DNA of 35,188 nt, taken from positions 1 to 35,188 of the forward strand of contig JAYMSP010001179.1 in the NCBI GenBank assembly GCA_036897095.1, written 5' to 3'. This stretch comes from Plantago elongata. Lineage: Eukaryota; Streptophyta; Magnoliopsida; Lamiales; Plantaginaceae. A program made the translations under genes and the position numbers. A model generated the notes under the pieces. It saw only the letters and a list, made by a program, of their open reading frames with translations, was not told the DNA's origin and did no database searches. Shown here in pieces: positions 21,167 through 31,130 of the stretch. How positions within the stretch are numbered: position 1 is the first letter of the stretch; each line of letters starts with the position of its first letter.

Positions 21167-21233
21167 ACGGATGACTCAAACTCCTGACCTATTGATTGAA
21201 GTTGAAACGTCTTACCAACTGAGTTGCGCTTCG
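21167..21233 (-). repeat. tRNA-like SINE head 2
   Basis: On the minus strand GCAACTCAGTTGGTAAGACG and, further on, GGAGTTTGAGTCATCC correspond to degenerate A and B boxes. The arrangement matches head 1, again followed by an A-rich tail (about 21145-21166). Confidence 0.45.
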
Positions 21234-21633
21234 TTGTCTGAAGAAACTTATGATTGAAAAATGGTGAAAAGATTTACATGACACACTATGACAAAATTGC
21301 CATTTAGTTACATTAAACAATGTAGATAATTTATGCCTTTAGTGACTTAAGTTGATTTAGTGGCATGTAGTAGTATGTGTCGCTTCAAGCTGTGTGGCCA
21401 ACTCTATAGTGTCAATATTCTATTGTTGTGTCATTTTTTGCAGTGTCAAAAACTCTAGATTAAATAACATTGGGGAATGTCATGAATTACAAAAATAGTG
21501 ACATTTGTAAATGTTATACTATGCTAATTTAGTCACATTTCAAAATGTCATTGTAACCATTGAACTATGACACTTGAACATGCCACGAAACAATAATCAG
21601 TGATGTCAGTGTATCCGTGAACCATGATGTTGA

Positions 21634-21728
21634 ATAATAATAATAATTTTTATAATAATGATAATAACAATAATAATAAAAATAATAAAATTCAATAATA
21701 ATAATAATAATTATTATTATTATTATTA
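21634..21728. repeat. (AAT)n / (ATT)n microsatellite, partly palindromic
   Basis: An interrupted AAT array switches to ATT near 21713, making a self-complementary end. Confidence 0.9.
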
Positions 21729-23707
21729 AATCATCTGAGCATAAATAATGTCCTTACAATAAATTAACCACAAAAGATATATTTCACCGAGGTTATTATT
21801 TCAATTTTACAAAATTCAATGTCATTTGGGAAGATACGAGTCAAAATCAATCTATCTAATATTCTAATATGAGAAGTTATAAACAATGAAAAGAAATGCA
21901 ATCTACGTATATGCTGCAATTTTCTTTTCAGTGATAATAAGCTTAACACACTAAAAGTTGAATATTGCTCCACCTCCACCTGAGTTTAGGACAGACTTCT
22001 TATTATCAAATTCAGAATCTTCGTGATACTTCTTCCAATCAATTGTAAATTTTGATTAATAAGAACATCACCTGCACAACGACAAATTAAACTCACACAT
22101 ACATGATTAACAACAATAACTATTGATGAAAACAAGCACAAAGATTAGAACCGGCAAAGCATGAACCCCAAAATAAAACAATTATGGAGGATTCCGGAAA
22201 ACAAAAAATTGAGTTACATACCCCAGAAAAGCCGACCTGCACCAAGTAGACTTTGAGCTAGCTAGAAAAATAAGAGTTGGTAAGGAAAAGATAATTATCA
22301 AACCACAAGAATCTCTTAATAAAAATATAATGCACTAAACAAGATAGAACCATGAAGTATGTTAGCTTAGCTTGCAATAAATTAGCCCAACATTGCGAGA
22401 GTGGATTGAATGCCATTGAGAATAGTGGCACCTAGGTGTTTATATTTTACCAATACAAAAAATCCTGTAAATTAATATCAACTTTATGTTTATAGCATAA
22501 CTAAGAAGCGAGCTCCTGTAAATGGGCAACTCCATAAAAGAATAAATATAAGCTTGCTCCCAAATGAATAAATTATAAAATATTGCAAATCAGAATTGCT
22601 TGATGCAACCTGTGGGAACTTGATGGAGGTAGATGAGGTAACTAGATTCCTATCCTCAACAATATGAATGTATACTCCTAATAATAACAATAGAAAGAAA
22701 GAAAAAAAGTAGAAGAAAATAGAAGGTGTAATACGGTGCACATCGCTTGGTCTTTCCATCATAACATTCTCATATCTATAGGCTCATATTGTTTGCAGAC
22801 TCGTAATAGTTAACTTTCATAAGCATTGATCAGGTTTGAAGTTTGGTTTACCTCCTAATCCCTCCAAACATAATCAGTATATAGCATTTGGCTTTAAAAC
22901 AAACTCGATAATAAGTTCTTTTAACTAAAGAGTTTAGTATTATCTCTATAATAAATAGGACAACATCCAGTCCTTAACTTCGAGTAGGACAAAATTACTA
23001 TAATACTTGCATTTCCTTTGCACATAGCTGCCTTGTAGTTTGAAACTCTGAATCAAACAACTCGGTCTAGCTATCCTGCCACACTACAACCTTGTATCAA
23101 ACAAGATATCAAGGGTGCAAATTGAGAAACACTAATAACATCTAGCATAATGAAGAGGAATGATTACTACAAGTTAACTTACGGGCCAAAGGACATGAAT
23201 GCATGATTTAATTGAAATAGGACTAATGAGCCTAATTACTAATGCAAAAGAGAAACGTGTACCTTAACGGAGGCGCGAGACGCAAGCGCTTAGATGGAGG
23301 TGAGTATTAAAGTATTGTAGTTATAGGTTGTTCGTCCTTTGTCCATAGCTCAACTAGGCCAGAAATCTCGTAGTGTCACTCCAGGCAGGCTTGTTCGACT
23401 TCGGGAAGACCACTTGGGGAGTACAGAAAGCTGGGTCGGGAAAGAGCAAGTGCGGCAGGCAAACGGTAGGCTCCTTGCAGTACTCGGGAGTCTGGTCGAA
23501 AAGTGCAATTTAATAAAGGGATACTTAACTATAAACAAGCACTGTGGAAAATTACCTATTTACAGGACTGGTACAAAGACGAAGGTTAATTGCTCAAGGT
23601 TCTTGGTAAAATTGACTGAGGGGTGAGGACTCTGAAAATTATAGTAACCCACCCACAATTCTCTGCAACTCATATATCACTTCAATCAAACAAACTCAAA
23701 TTTAACA
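21729..23707. other. Interior of the CACTA element without a recognised gene
   Basis: Mostly AT-rich without coding signal. The segment 23240-23640 has clearly higher GC and could be captured upstream sequence of the PADRE gene, but I cannot identify it. Confidence 0.4.
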
Positions 23708-23995
23708 ATGGGAAACTATGCATCATGCACATTTACAGTACCATATGCAACCAAGCGCACATGACATCTTCCGATCCGGCGAGATTCGCCGCCTCCACGA
23801 GCTAATGCTCGAGTCGCCGAACTGCTTCCTCGTCAACACGCAGTCTCTCCATATCAGAAAGAGATTCAATCCGTTGAACGCCGATGAGGATCTGGAAATC
23901 GGCAATGTGCATGCACTTTTTCTGATGAAGCGGCTGAATGCGGCGGTTTCAGTCGGTGAAGTGGCGTTCGCGGCGGCGAATTCTCCAATTTAGCG
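23708..23995 (+). pseudogene. Captured fragment of a PADRE (DUF4228) gene
   Basis: Starts MGNYASCTFTVPYATKR at 23708, the typical PADRE N-terminus. After a frame change near 23760 it continues FRSGEIRRLHE, LMLESPNCFLVNTQSLHI, RKRFNPLNADEDLEIGNV, MKRLNAAVSVGEVA and stops at 23995. PADRE proteins are small plant proteins of unclear biochemical role, often induced by stress and pathogens. The copy is cut after about 100 residues and lacks the C-terminal half; KAAE before LMLE also seems lost. Its GC-rich codons stand out from the AT-rich surroundings. It lies within the CACTA element, so capture from a host gene is the likely origin. No intact copy is in the window. Confidence 0.8.
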
Positions 23996-24383
23996 TATTC
24001 GATTTCGACCACTGAATGTGAACTAGAGATCTTGAAATTGGATGAGAGGTCGGTTTTTGGGCCTTAACTCAAATTCGGTGTTGGGTTATTGTTATTGGAC
24101 GTTGCGCAACTAGTTTTGATAATGTCACTTAATCTCATTTTATTGCAGAGACACTTTGTAATGTTACTTCATCTTTTCAACACAATAATCTTAATGAAAT
24201 GTTCTAGTGACACTTTAGTAAAGTATCACTAAATAATAATTTAGTGGTATCTCATTCAAAATGCCACAACACAAATGTCACTAAAATTTGCTTTTGATGT
24301 AGTGTCATTCATTTATTTTTCAGCAACACATCAATGAAACATTACCGGTATAAGTGTGACTAATGCTCATATTTCTTGTAATG

Positions 24384-24916
24384 ACACAAGAATATTTCCG
24401 TAAGAAAATTACACAAAAAAGAAATGAAAAAAATGACACAAGTATATCTCTGCAGATATAATCGTTCCTTCTAGATCAGGAGTGGTAGCATGGTCTCATT
24501 CACCCTCATGGTTTTCCACTCTCGTAGACATGATGGTTTTGTGGGTTCTGTGGGTTCGACACGACTAGTCAAACGGAATATGGTCCGTAATAACACTAAT
24601 AACTCTTGTAAGAGTAAGACTATTCTTCTACGTTAATGTAAATTATGTTCTGCTCAAAAAATAAAAAAAGGAGATAAAAGTATAAGAAATGCCCAACAAA
24701 TTAACAAGATGTACAAAACTACAAAATACAAATATCCCATCCATCCCTTTAGAAACCCTTCTCAACACCACTCACACAAAATAAACACCAATTTATACCA
24801 AACTTGAAACTTCTCATTAATTCATTTGTGGATGATATCGGATGATCTTGTTGGTTTTATGATAGTAAACTGAGAAATCATAAGAGATACTATATCATAT
24901 ACTTTATTATGCATGC
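24384..24916. other. Unassigned stretch
   Basis: No coding frame. An A-rich end near 24654-24672 may be the tail of an old retroinsertion. Confidence 0.35.
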
Positions 24917-25063
24917 GGTTAAAAGTATAATTAATTATGACCCATTAATATTAATAGTTAGAAGTACTATTGAATTATATTTTCTAATTATATCTAGCTA
25001 TACATACTTGTATATATGTATGAGATTGATGAATAAGAAGAGGTAGGGAAAATAGTTTTTTTA

Positions 25064-25079
25064 TGGTATCAGAGCCATG
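25064..25079 (+). other. Primer binding site of short-LTR element
   Basis: TGGTATCAGAGCCATG is a perfect match to the usual plant initiator-Met tRNA site, one base after the LTR. Confidence 0.9.
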
Positions 25080-25319
25080 TAAGTTTCCAACGAGCATTGG
25101 TCCTGCCTCTCATCTTTTCCCCCAATGCAATAAATCTGATTGTCCTTATCACTTTTCTCCCTTTTCTCCTTATTTCTCAAGCGCTCATGTGCATCTCTTT
25201 CTTCCCTGCAGAACTTCCGTATACAAAACCTCAAGTTCAATATATTCTCCCATATACAAAACCTCACGTTCCATATACGATCCTCCTGCAATCGATTCCC
25301 ACTTAATCGATTTTCACTT

Positions 25320-25575
25320 CTTTCTCAAGATCGATTCAACTGAATTGATTTTCTTCTCTGATCAAACAACCTACTGTTGTTGATCCCCACCCATGTTCGA
25401 ACAATTTTCTTTAATCTGTCGAACTTCTCCTCTGATCGAACAGCCCACTGTTGTCGATGCCCCTTCCATGTTCAAACAGTTTTCTTCAATCTGTCGAACT
25501 TCTCATCTGATCGAAGAACCCACTGTTGTCGATCCCCTCTCATGTTCGAACAGTTTTCTTTAATTTGTCGAACTT
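25320..25575 (+). repeat. 75-bp tandem repeat inside the short-LTR element
   Basis: About 3.4 imperfect units. The block CATGTTCGAACAGTTTTCTT recurs near 25392, 25467 and 25541, and ACTGTTGTCGATCCCC recurs between. A second small repeat, CAATTGCTCGCAATCGTCG, occurs near 25590 and 25663. Confidence 0.8.
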
Positions 25576-26435
25576 TCTTCTATCCTTCTGCAATTGCTCG
25601 CAATCGTCGTTCTCCTATCCAACGATCGCCCCAGCCTGTTCGATCTTCATCGACCGCATCTGCAATTGCTCGCAATCGTCGATCGCCTATTGTCTGACGG
25701 ACAATCCTCCGACCAGGTCTTCTTCTTTTGATTACGCAGTGGATTTCTCTTCTTCTTATGCAATTGAGCTGTTTCTTCTCCTACAATCTACTGCTGCGTT
25801 TTCTCCACGTGTCATCGATTTTCTCGAGCAACTATCTCGCAGTCGCACGTCTTGATCAAAAGGGTTCTCCTCATCCCCAGATCAACCTAACGTGCCACCA
25901 GGCCATTCCACACAGCTTCCTATCCCGAAGCTCCTTTTGTGGTTATAGTTGGCGAGTTTTTTCTCCATCTCCAATCGTTCGAGCTAGCTGTCTAAAGCTC
26001 TTGCTCCGCTATATTTTGGTTATTGAGGTCACATGTTGACCCCTCTCTACCTACTCAGGATTATCTTTATATGATCACTTATTGATCCTTCTTTTTCCAC
26101 CTCTGTGTGGTGTTATACCCTCTCATATTTTGGATGTCTCTCTATGTCTGCTCTGGGTTAACTTCTTCCACCCGACTCTTACAAACTCGAGCACCTCAAT
26201 GGAGTATGATACAATATTTGGGCCCTTGTTACCCATAACCAACTGCCCATGGTATCATCCATCGTTCGGTCATATCTTTTGCTTCGCTTGCTCTCGTACA
26301 ACATCAATGTAAAACGTGATGGATGAAATATGTTGATTCTTACCTATGAGTCGATTTTTCACCAAAGGACTTCCACAAGTATTGTTTGATACTTTTCGGG
26401 ACATTCTCAACGTTCATCAAACTCCTGTTTTGACT

Positions 26436-26444
26436 GAGGGGGAG
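26436..26444 (+). other. Polypurine tract of short-LTR element
   Basis: GAGGGGGAG directly before the 3' LTR, the expected site of plus-strand priming. Confidence 0.75.
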
Positions 26445-26593
26445 TTTTAGAAGTATAATGAGGTTAGGACTCCTTAATGTTAGTACTTAGAAGTATTATT
26501 GAATTAGAATTTCTAATTATATCTAGCTATACATACTTCTATATATATATGAGATTGATAAATAAGAAGAGGTAGGGAAAATAATTCTTTCAC

Positions 26594-27260
26594 ATCCGAA
26601 AAAATTACACAATTAATTTAAATTTTTCTAGTCAATAGTGTACAACTTTGATCACGAATTAATCTCAAACCGTGATTATATAATAAAAGATTAGATGTTA
26701 AATTTAAATTATATTAATAAATTGGAGATTATATCATTGCAGTTTAAAATTAATTTATAGTTAAAATTAAATTTTACTGACTGTCAAAATAGTAAATGGA
26801 CAATTTATTCGAAAAGGGGGAGTATGCATGCATGTTTAGTTATACCGATCTGCGGAACAATAATCTTGGAATTTATCGTACATTGTTGTTGGGAGGTCCG
26901 AGCTAGGCCCCACTATATAATATTCAGATGGACAAAAGAAGATTTTTTTTACCTCTTTCCAGATAATTTTCTTTATGTGTGTTTCTAGCAAGATTTAAGA
27001 TGAAATGTTGGAATTAAAAAGGAAAAAACATTTATAAATATGTACAACTCCAACAACGTATGCATTATCATCACACACAGTAGCAAGCAGCCGAGTAGGG
27101 TGCAAAAGGCAGAATGATCGATATAACTTTCATTTGAAATGTGACTTAGTATTAGTCTGGACGGTACCTTAACTAACAATATAAAAACCTCAAAAAAAAT
27201 TAAAAATTCCTCATTCAATTATCTACATCATAGTATATATGCAAGTGATTATATTAAATT
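26594..27260. other. Intergenic stretch downstream of the phytosulfokine gene
   Basis: AT-rich without coding signal. The part next to 27261 should hold the 3' UTR and poly(A) signals of the phytosulfokine gene; no single signal stands out. Confidence 0.5.
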
Positions 27261-27831
27261 TCATGGCTTGTTGTGTTTCTGGGTGTAGATATAATCCAGG
27301 CGAGCCTCTAAAACTCTTCTCATTGTACATTCGTCTTCTCCTAGCCCCCCACAATCATCTTGATCGATGTCTACACTCCGTAATACATCATTACCCTGAA
27401 AATTCCAAAAATAAGATGAAATTAATTAAAGCCTTAGATTTATGTATTACATTTCTCATAAATACGTATGTGATTTTATCAATGATAGTGCTCCATAAAC
27501 ATATGAATAGGGAATTATTCCACCACCCCTACTTATAATTCTTGGTAGCAAGGTATCTCCATGTGAAGGTTTCTAGCACGAAATAACGTTGTTAAGATGT
27601 TTCTTACAGAAGATAAATGCCTAAGCATTTTAAAATTTTCTTTCAGAACATTTTCCAAATCGATAAAAATATTATCAATGAACTTATAAATTAAGAGTTC
27701 AATGGTTGTGCGAAACGAACCTCCGTGGGAGTAATGTCGCCGAAAGTGGGTTCCGGCATGGCAAAGGTGTGAGATAACATTAGGAGGAGGAGGAAGGTTG
27801 CCAAGAAGAGGGTGGTGATGTTCTTGGCCAT
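27261..27831 (-). CDS. PSK: Phytosulfokine precursor, two exons
   Basis: Exon 1 (27831-27721) encodes a signal peptide (MAKNITTLFLATFLLLLMLS) and MPEPTFGDITPTE. Exon 2 (27395-27261) encodes an acidic stretch, DDCGGLGEDECTMRR, and the hormone YIYTQ followed by KHNKP and a stop. Splice sites are GAG|GTTCGT and TTTTCAG|GG, phase 0, intron 325 bp. The spliced protein has 81 residues, normal for the family. Phytosulfokine is a secreted pentapeptide sulfated on both tyrosines and released by proteolysis; it binds the LRR receptor kinase PSKR and promotes growth and tunes immunity. The conserved Asp before YIYTQ, needed for sulfation, is present. No stop or frameshift, so it looks functional. Confidence 0.93.
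27396..27720 (-). other. Intron of the phytosulfokine gene
   Basis: 325 bp, begins GTTCGT and ends TTTTCAG. A single intron in phase 0 between the signal-peptide half and the hormone half fits PSK genes generally. Reading through it produces only a meaningless extension. Confidence 0.85.
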
Positions 27832-27880
27832 AATCTTGATTTCTTGTGGACTTGGCGGAGGTGTTCACAAGTCTGGCCAA

Positions 27881-27886
27881 TTTATA
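27881..27886 (-). promoter_or_regulatory. TATA box of the phytosulfokine gene
   Basis: CTCTATAAATTGG on the minus strand, about 50 bp upstream of the start codon, leaving room for a leader of about 20-25 bases. Confidence 0.6.
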
Positions 27887-28100
27887 GAGGAATGATCAAT
27901 CAAGTAGGGGTATTTTCGTCAGTCAACTTTGTCAATGATAAAGAATGGTTGGAAATTGAATATGTGTAATTGGACGGCCATGTTAAATTTGTAGATTCAT
28001 AGAGTAATAGTTTGCCGTACGTATTTTCATTGTTGGTGGTATATGAAGAAGACCTCTAGAAGTTCTAGATATGTTTTGTCCAAAAGGATATCTATGAGTC

Positions 28101-28520
28101 TAAGAGATTAGTATAGATAACTCCCCCCGTCCGATATTTTTTGGTATCGTTAATTAATAAGATTCAATATTATGTAATGTCAAGCGTTGATTGATAAATT
28201 GGTTGTCCGAATTACACATTGGAGTGCTAAGCTGTTGAGCTTCGAAGGCTGCTTACAATTAATAAAAGAAAAAAGAAAAATTTGCAGTCACTCACTACTG
28301 GCTACAATATTTAGAGATTAGTTTAGATAACTCTCCTTTTCGGTATTTTGGAGTACCGTTAACTAGTAAGAAACTCACCATTGTGCAATGTCAGGCGTTG
28401 ATTGATAAATTGATTGCTCGAATTAGACATTGGAATGCCAAGCTATTGAGCTATGGAGGCCGCTTACAATTAATAAAAAGTTTGTTGTTTGCAGTCACTA
28501 ACTACTGGCTACAATGCTTT
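28101..28520 (+). repeat. 210-bp tandem duplication in the LINE
   Basis: Unit 1 (28101-28310) and unit 2 (28311-28520) align throughout, beginning AGAGATTAGT-TAGATAACTC. Unit 1 has more damage, including an A-rich interruption near 28264-28280; unit 2 continues into the RT frame. Confidence 0.85.
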
Positions 28521-29513
28521 CCCTTGCAAAAGCAAATCATGCAGGTGATTGAAGCTATTTGCCGGTATTTCTTGTGGTCGAATACGAAATGTATTACTAG
28601 GAAGGCCCCTATTGCTTGGGAAATAGTGTGTGCACCCAAGAAACAAGGTGTCTACAGATTATCGATTTGCAGATTTGGAGCAAGGTGTGTATGATCAAAT
28701 TGCTTTGGAATCTGTGTGGAAATAAGACAACCTCTGGGTGAAGTGGATCCATGAGTATTATATGCGCCGGATGAATATAGTCACATGTCCAGCCCTACAG
28801 AGTAGTTCCTGGATTATAAAGTCTAGACAACAAATTGAACATAATAGGACCTGAGATACGATGCTTGTCCTACCTAAATTTAAAACGGGTATGATGTATG
28901 TTGCACCCCAAGGGAACGCGCGGAGGTGGACTGGAAGGGGCTAATGTTTGGCGCCATTGCAAGGTCGCGGGCTAGGTTTGTCGCGTAATTGGTGTGCCAA
29001 GACAGACTTGCAACTAAAGCACGCCTCATGAGGTTTAGATTGGTGGACAGTGCACCTATTGTTTATGTCCGAACACGGAGAGTCAATCCCATCCGATGCT
29101 CGAATGTAGGGAGACCAAGGTCATATGGTTGGATGTACTTTGATGGTTGTGATTTCAGCACACCTAGTGGGACTGGAATACAGTGCTACAGTGGTGGTGC
29201 AACATGTTAAGGGCAAGAACTGGAGAAGTCAATTGTTGAAAGTGACCTTTCTTGAGACCATTTGTGAAGTCTAGAAGCATAGAAACAATAATTTTTTGGT
29301 ACTGATGTTATGCATATTTATATTTCCCAATAAATTATAGGAGTAGTTATTTATAGAGCTTGGTTGGTCCTGCAACTTCGATCCCATGTTGGACGTCTTA
29401 TGTTGTATTAGCCTTTTCAGTTTACTTTCGTCTATTGTAGGCTGGATCCTTGATCGTCTCCTGCTTTGTATTTATCTTTTAGATTGATAATATATTCTAG
29501 TTCCAAAAAAATT
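28101..29513 (+). pseudogene. LINE (L1-type) remnant: RT C-terminus and zf-RVT domain
   Basis: 28383-28694 reads LIDKLIARIRHWNAKLLSY, GGRLQLIKSLLFAVTNYWLQ, EAICRYFLWS and KAPIAWEIVCAPKKQG, the end of a plant LINE reverse transcriptase. After several stops the zinc-binding RVT domain follows (CQDRLATKARLMRFRLVDS, then GKNWRSQLLKVTF in another frame near 29213). A T-rich 3' region ends in a short A run near 29506. Non-LTR retrotransposons copy their RNA directly at the target. The N-terminal part with endonuclease and catalytic RT is absent, as usual for 5'-truncated copies. Confidence 0.85.
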
Positions 29514-29639
29514 ATATGAGTTGACTCTTTAGTTGCTTAGAGAATTTTTATCTCGAAAATTTCATAGTCTAATATATTTTTAAAAAGTTAAAAATTAAAT
29601 TCGAGAAGGAGAGTATTATAATTTTATATTCACATGTAA

Positions 29640-29890
29640 ATCGACATAATTAAGAAATGATAAGTGATTGATTGTTGAAGAAATGAATCGAACTACAAGA
29701 AAGATTCACAAAGAGTTAACAAGAACGAACAATGTACGAAATGTGTAGTATAACTATCATTTTAAGGTTCTTGAAACAAATTGTAAAATTGATACAACGA
29801 TGAATTAATTCATAACTGCAAATTTGGTTTGGGTTTCATATATAGAGTTCATTAGGCATCTTCTTCATTTACAACATGGCATCAAGGTAA
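29640..29890 (+). mobile_element. Possible copia LTR end and primer site relic
   Basis: A TATA-like CATATATAGAG near 29837 is followed by TTACAACA and TGGCATCAAGG (29876), a degraded form of the copia primer site TGGTATCAGAGC. No second LTR or coding remnant is seen. Confidence 0.3.
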
Positions 29891-30094
29891 GGGTTTGCTT
29901 CTACAATTTTCACCTCTCTAAACCAATGCATCTTTAATATCAAAACTGAATTTTACAAAGTTCCATTTACCACCTTAGATAAGTAACAACCTCGGTCCAT
30001 ATAAGATATGACTAATTTGAAAAGAACATAACACAAGATTCACAGCCACATTCCATAAAGCGACACTGTTCACAACCCAAGCAACAACATCTTA

Positions 30095-31130
30095 ACCTTT
30101 GCATTTTCCTGACTTTGGACAACCTCTGTAGATCTTTCGACAGTTTCTCTCATTCTTTATCATCACAGGTTAACCTGAAACATTAAGGAGTAAATGTATA
30201 TATATGAGTATTAAACATATAAATACTAAGATACATTTCCATTAAAGAGCTAGCTCTTCGTAATCATTTTACTCTGCATGATTGATCAGTACTTACACTT
30301 TGTTTGGCATGTCTGAACATTTCCAGTTGTTGTAAGCATAAGCATTGTGGTAGATTTTGCGTTCACATTCGTTTCTCATAGAAAACCTACGTTCTTTGCA
30401 CATTGCGAACAACGTACACACATTCATCTCGGTGTGTGACATTGTATATAGGTCGTTGAAACCTGCTTGTGTGGTATTTTAGTAAGCAAGTCCTTGATAG
30501 TTCAACTTTTACGCCCATCACTCTTAATTGCCCATATCCAAGGGCGGATGTACATTGTATATGGGTAGGGCAAGTGCCCTATCCTTTGTTTAAAAAAGAA
30601 AGAATTTGTAGTGTATTTTTTTCAATAATCTATCATTTTGCACTACCCTTCTCATATAAAATGTTGTTTTTAGTTGATTCTATGATAAAATATTTATAGA
30701 ATTATCATTTTATGAATGTTTTTGCATTAAAAATATTAAAAAAAAACCTCTCTTTTTTTATAAAGAAGAGAAATTCAAAATTTTACGCCCTAGTCGGTTT
30801 TAAATTCTAGCTCTGCCCCTGCATATCTGATTCATCCAATTATCGCGTGCATTAGACCGCCCCGCATGCTCTCCAGACTTCGCAGGTGATAAGTTTACTA
30901 AAATGAATATGATCATCTATCATTCAAGGATTCAAAATGATGCGTCTATAGAAATTAAATGTGTAAATGTATACCTTGTTGGCATGTCGTTATACATTCA
31001 CAGTCAACCTCAAATTTTCAATCACGGTAAACTCTGAGCTTTCGTGAACTATCGCCATACTTCAAAACCGTACAACCACATTGGAGTTCTAAAAATTCTT
31101 CGTTGTTCCTTAGCACGCCATAGAAAAAGG
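30095..31130 (-). pseudogene. Remnant of a Cys-rich small-protein gene, several exons
   Basis: Three minus-strand blocks look like exons. Block 1 (about 31130-30975) reads FLELQCGCTVLKYG and, after a stop, FEVDCECITTCQQ before GTATAC. Block 2 (30442-30297) reads NVCTLFAMCKERRF, ECERKIYHNAYAYNNWKC and ends before GTAAGT. Block 3 (from 30174, after TTTCAG) has NCRKIYRGCPKSGKCKG in one frame. Block 1 and 2 ends share GACATGCCAA. I cannot name the family; Cys spacing suggests a secreted Cys-rich peptide. A hAT MITE lies between blocks 1 and 2. The frames do not join cleanly, so a pseudogene is the cautious call. Confidence 0.35.
30539..30821. mobile_element. hAT-type MITE
   Basis: 283 bp. The left end CAAGGGCGGATGTA and the right end, in reverse, CAGGGGCAGAGCTA are the ends common in plant hAT-derived MITEs. 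CATATC stands on both sides (30533-30538, 30822-30827), six bases of what should be an 8-bp duplication. No coding capacity. Confidence 0.7.

Larger units (their letters stand above)
21284..24383. mobile_element. Non-autonomous CACTA transposon carrying a gene fragment
   Basis: The left end reads CACTATGACAAAATTGCC; the right end, in reverse, reads CATTACAAGAAATATGAG, close to the CACTACAAGAAA ends of plant CACTA elements. ACA stands directly outside both ends (21281-21283, 24384-24386), a 3-bp target duplication as expected. Both subterminal regions are rich in TAGTGACATT-type motifs in both directions; TAGTGACATTTGT occurs in each. There is no transposase. A second possible right end with TAGTG at 24300-24304 has better ungapped similarity to the left end but a mismatched duplication (TCA). 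Inside lie a PADRE gene fragment and unassigned AT-rich DNA. Confidence 0.7.
24917..26593 (+). mobile_element. Short-LTR copia-type retrotransposon (TRIM-like or internally deleted)
   Basis: Two direct repeats of about 145-150 bp (24917-25062 and 26445-26593) share long blocks such as ATTATATCTAGCTATACATA and AATAAGAAGAGGTAGGGAAA. The left copy is followed by a primer site and the right copy is preceded by a polypurine tract, giving LTR-primer site-interior-tract-LTR on the plus strand. The 1.4 kb interior has only short open frames and no clear gag or pol motif, although 26080-26310 might be a scrap of integrase. Too long for a typical TRIM, too short for an autonomous element. Confidence 0.75.

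Noticed and set aside
22490..22762. A 90-codon minus-strand frame with hydrophobic stretch inside the CACTA element
   Set aside because: Low complexity, no conserved motif, no splice or promoter context.
25061..25855. Several overlapping plus-strand frames of about 70-110 codons with Ser/Phe-rich products
   Set aside because: They lie inside the short-LTR element over a tandem repeat, with several frames open at once, which points to composition and not coding.
27533..27880. A 115-codon minus-strand frame over the phytosulfokine locus
   Set aside because: It is out of frame with the signal peptide and reads into the intron; the spliced PSK product explains the conserved motifs.
28119..28135. 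ACTCCCCCCGTCCGAT resembles a Stowaway end
   Set aside because: It lies in unit 1 of the LINE duplication and aligns with ordinary LINE sequence in unit 2; no matching inverted end or TA pair was found.
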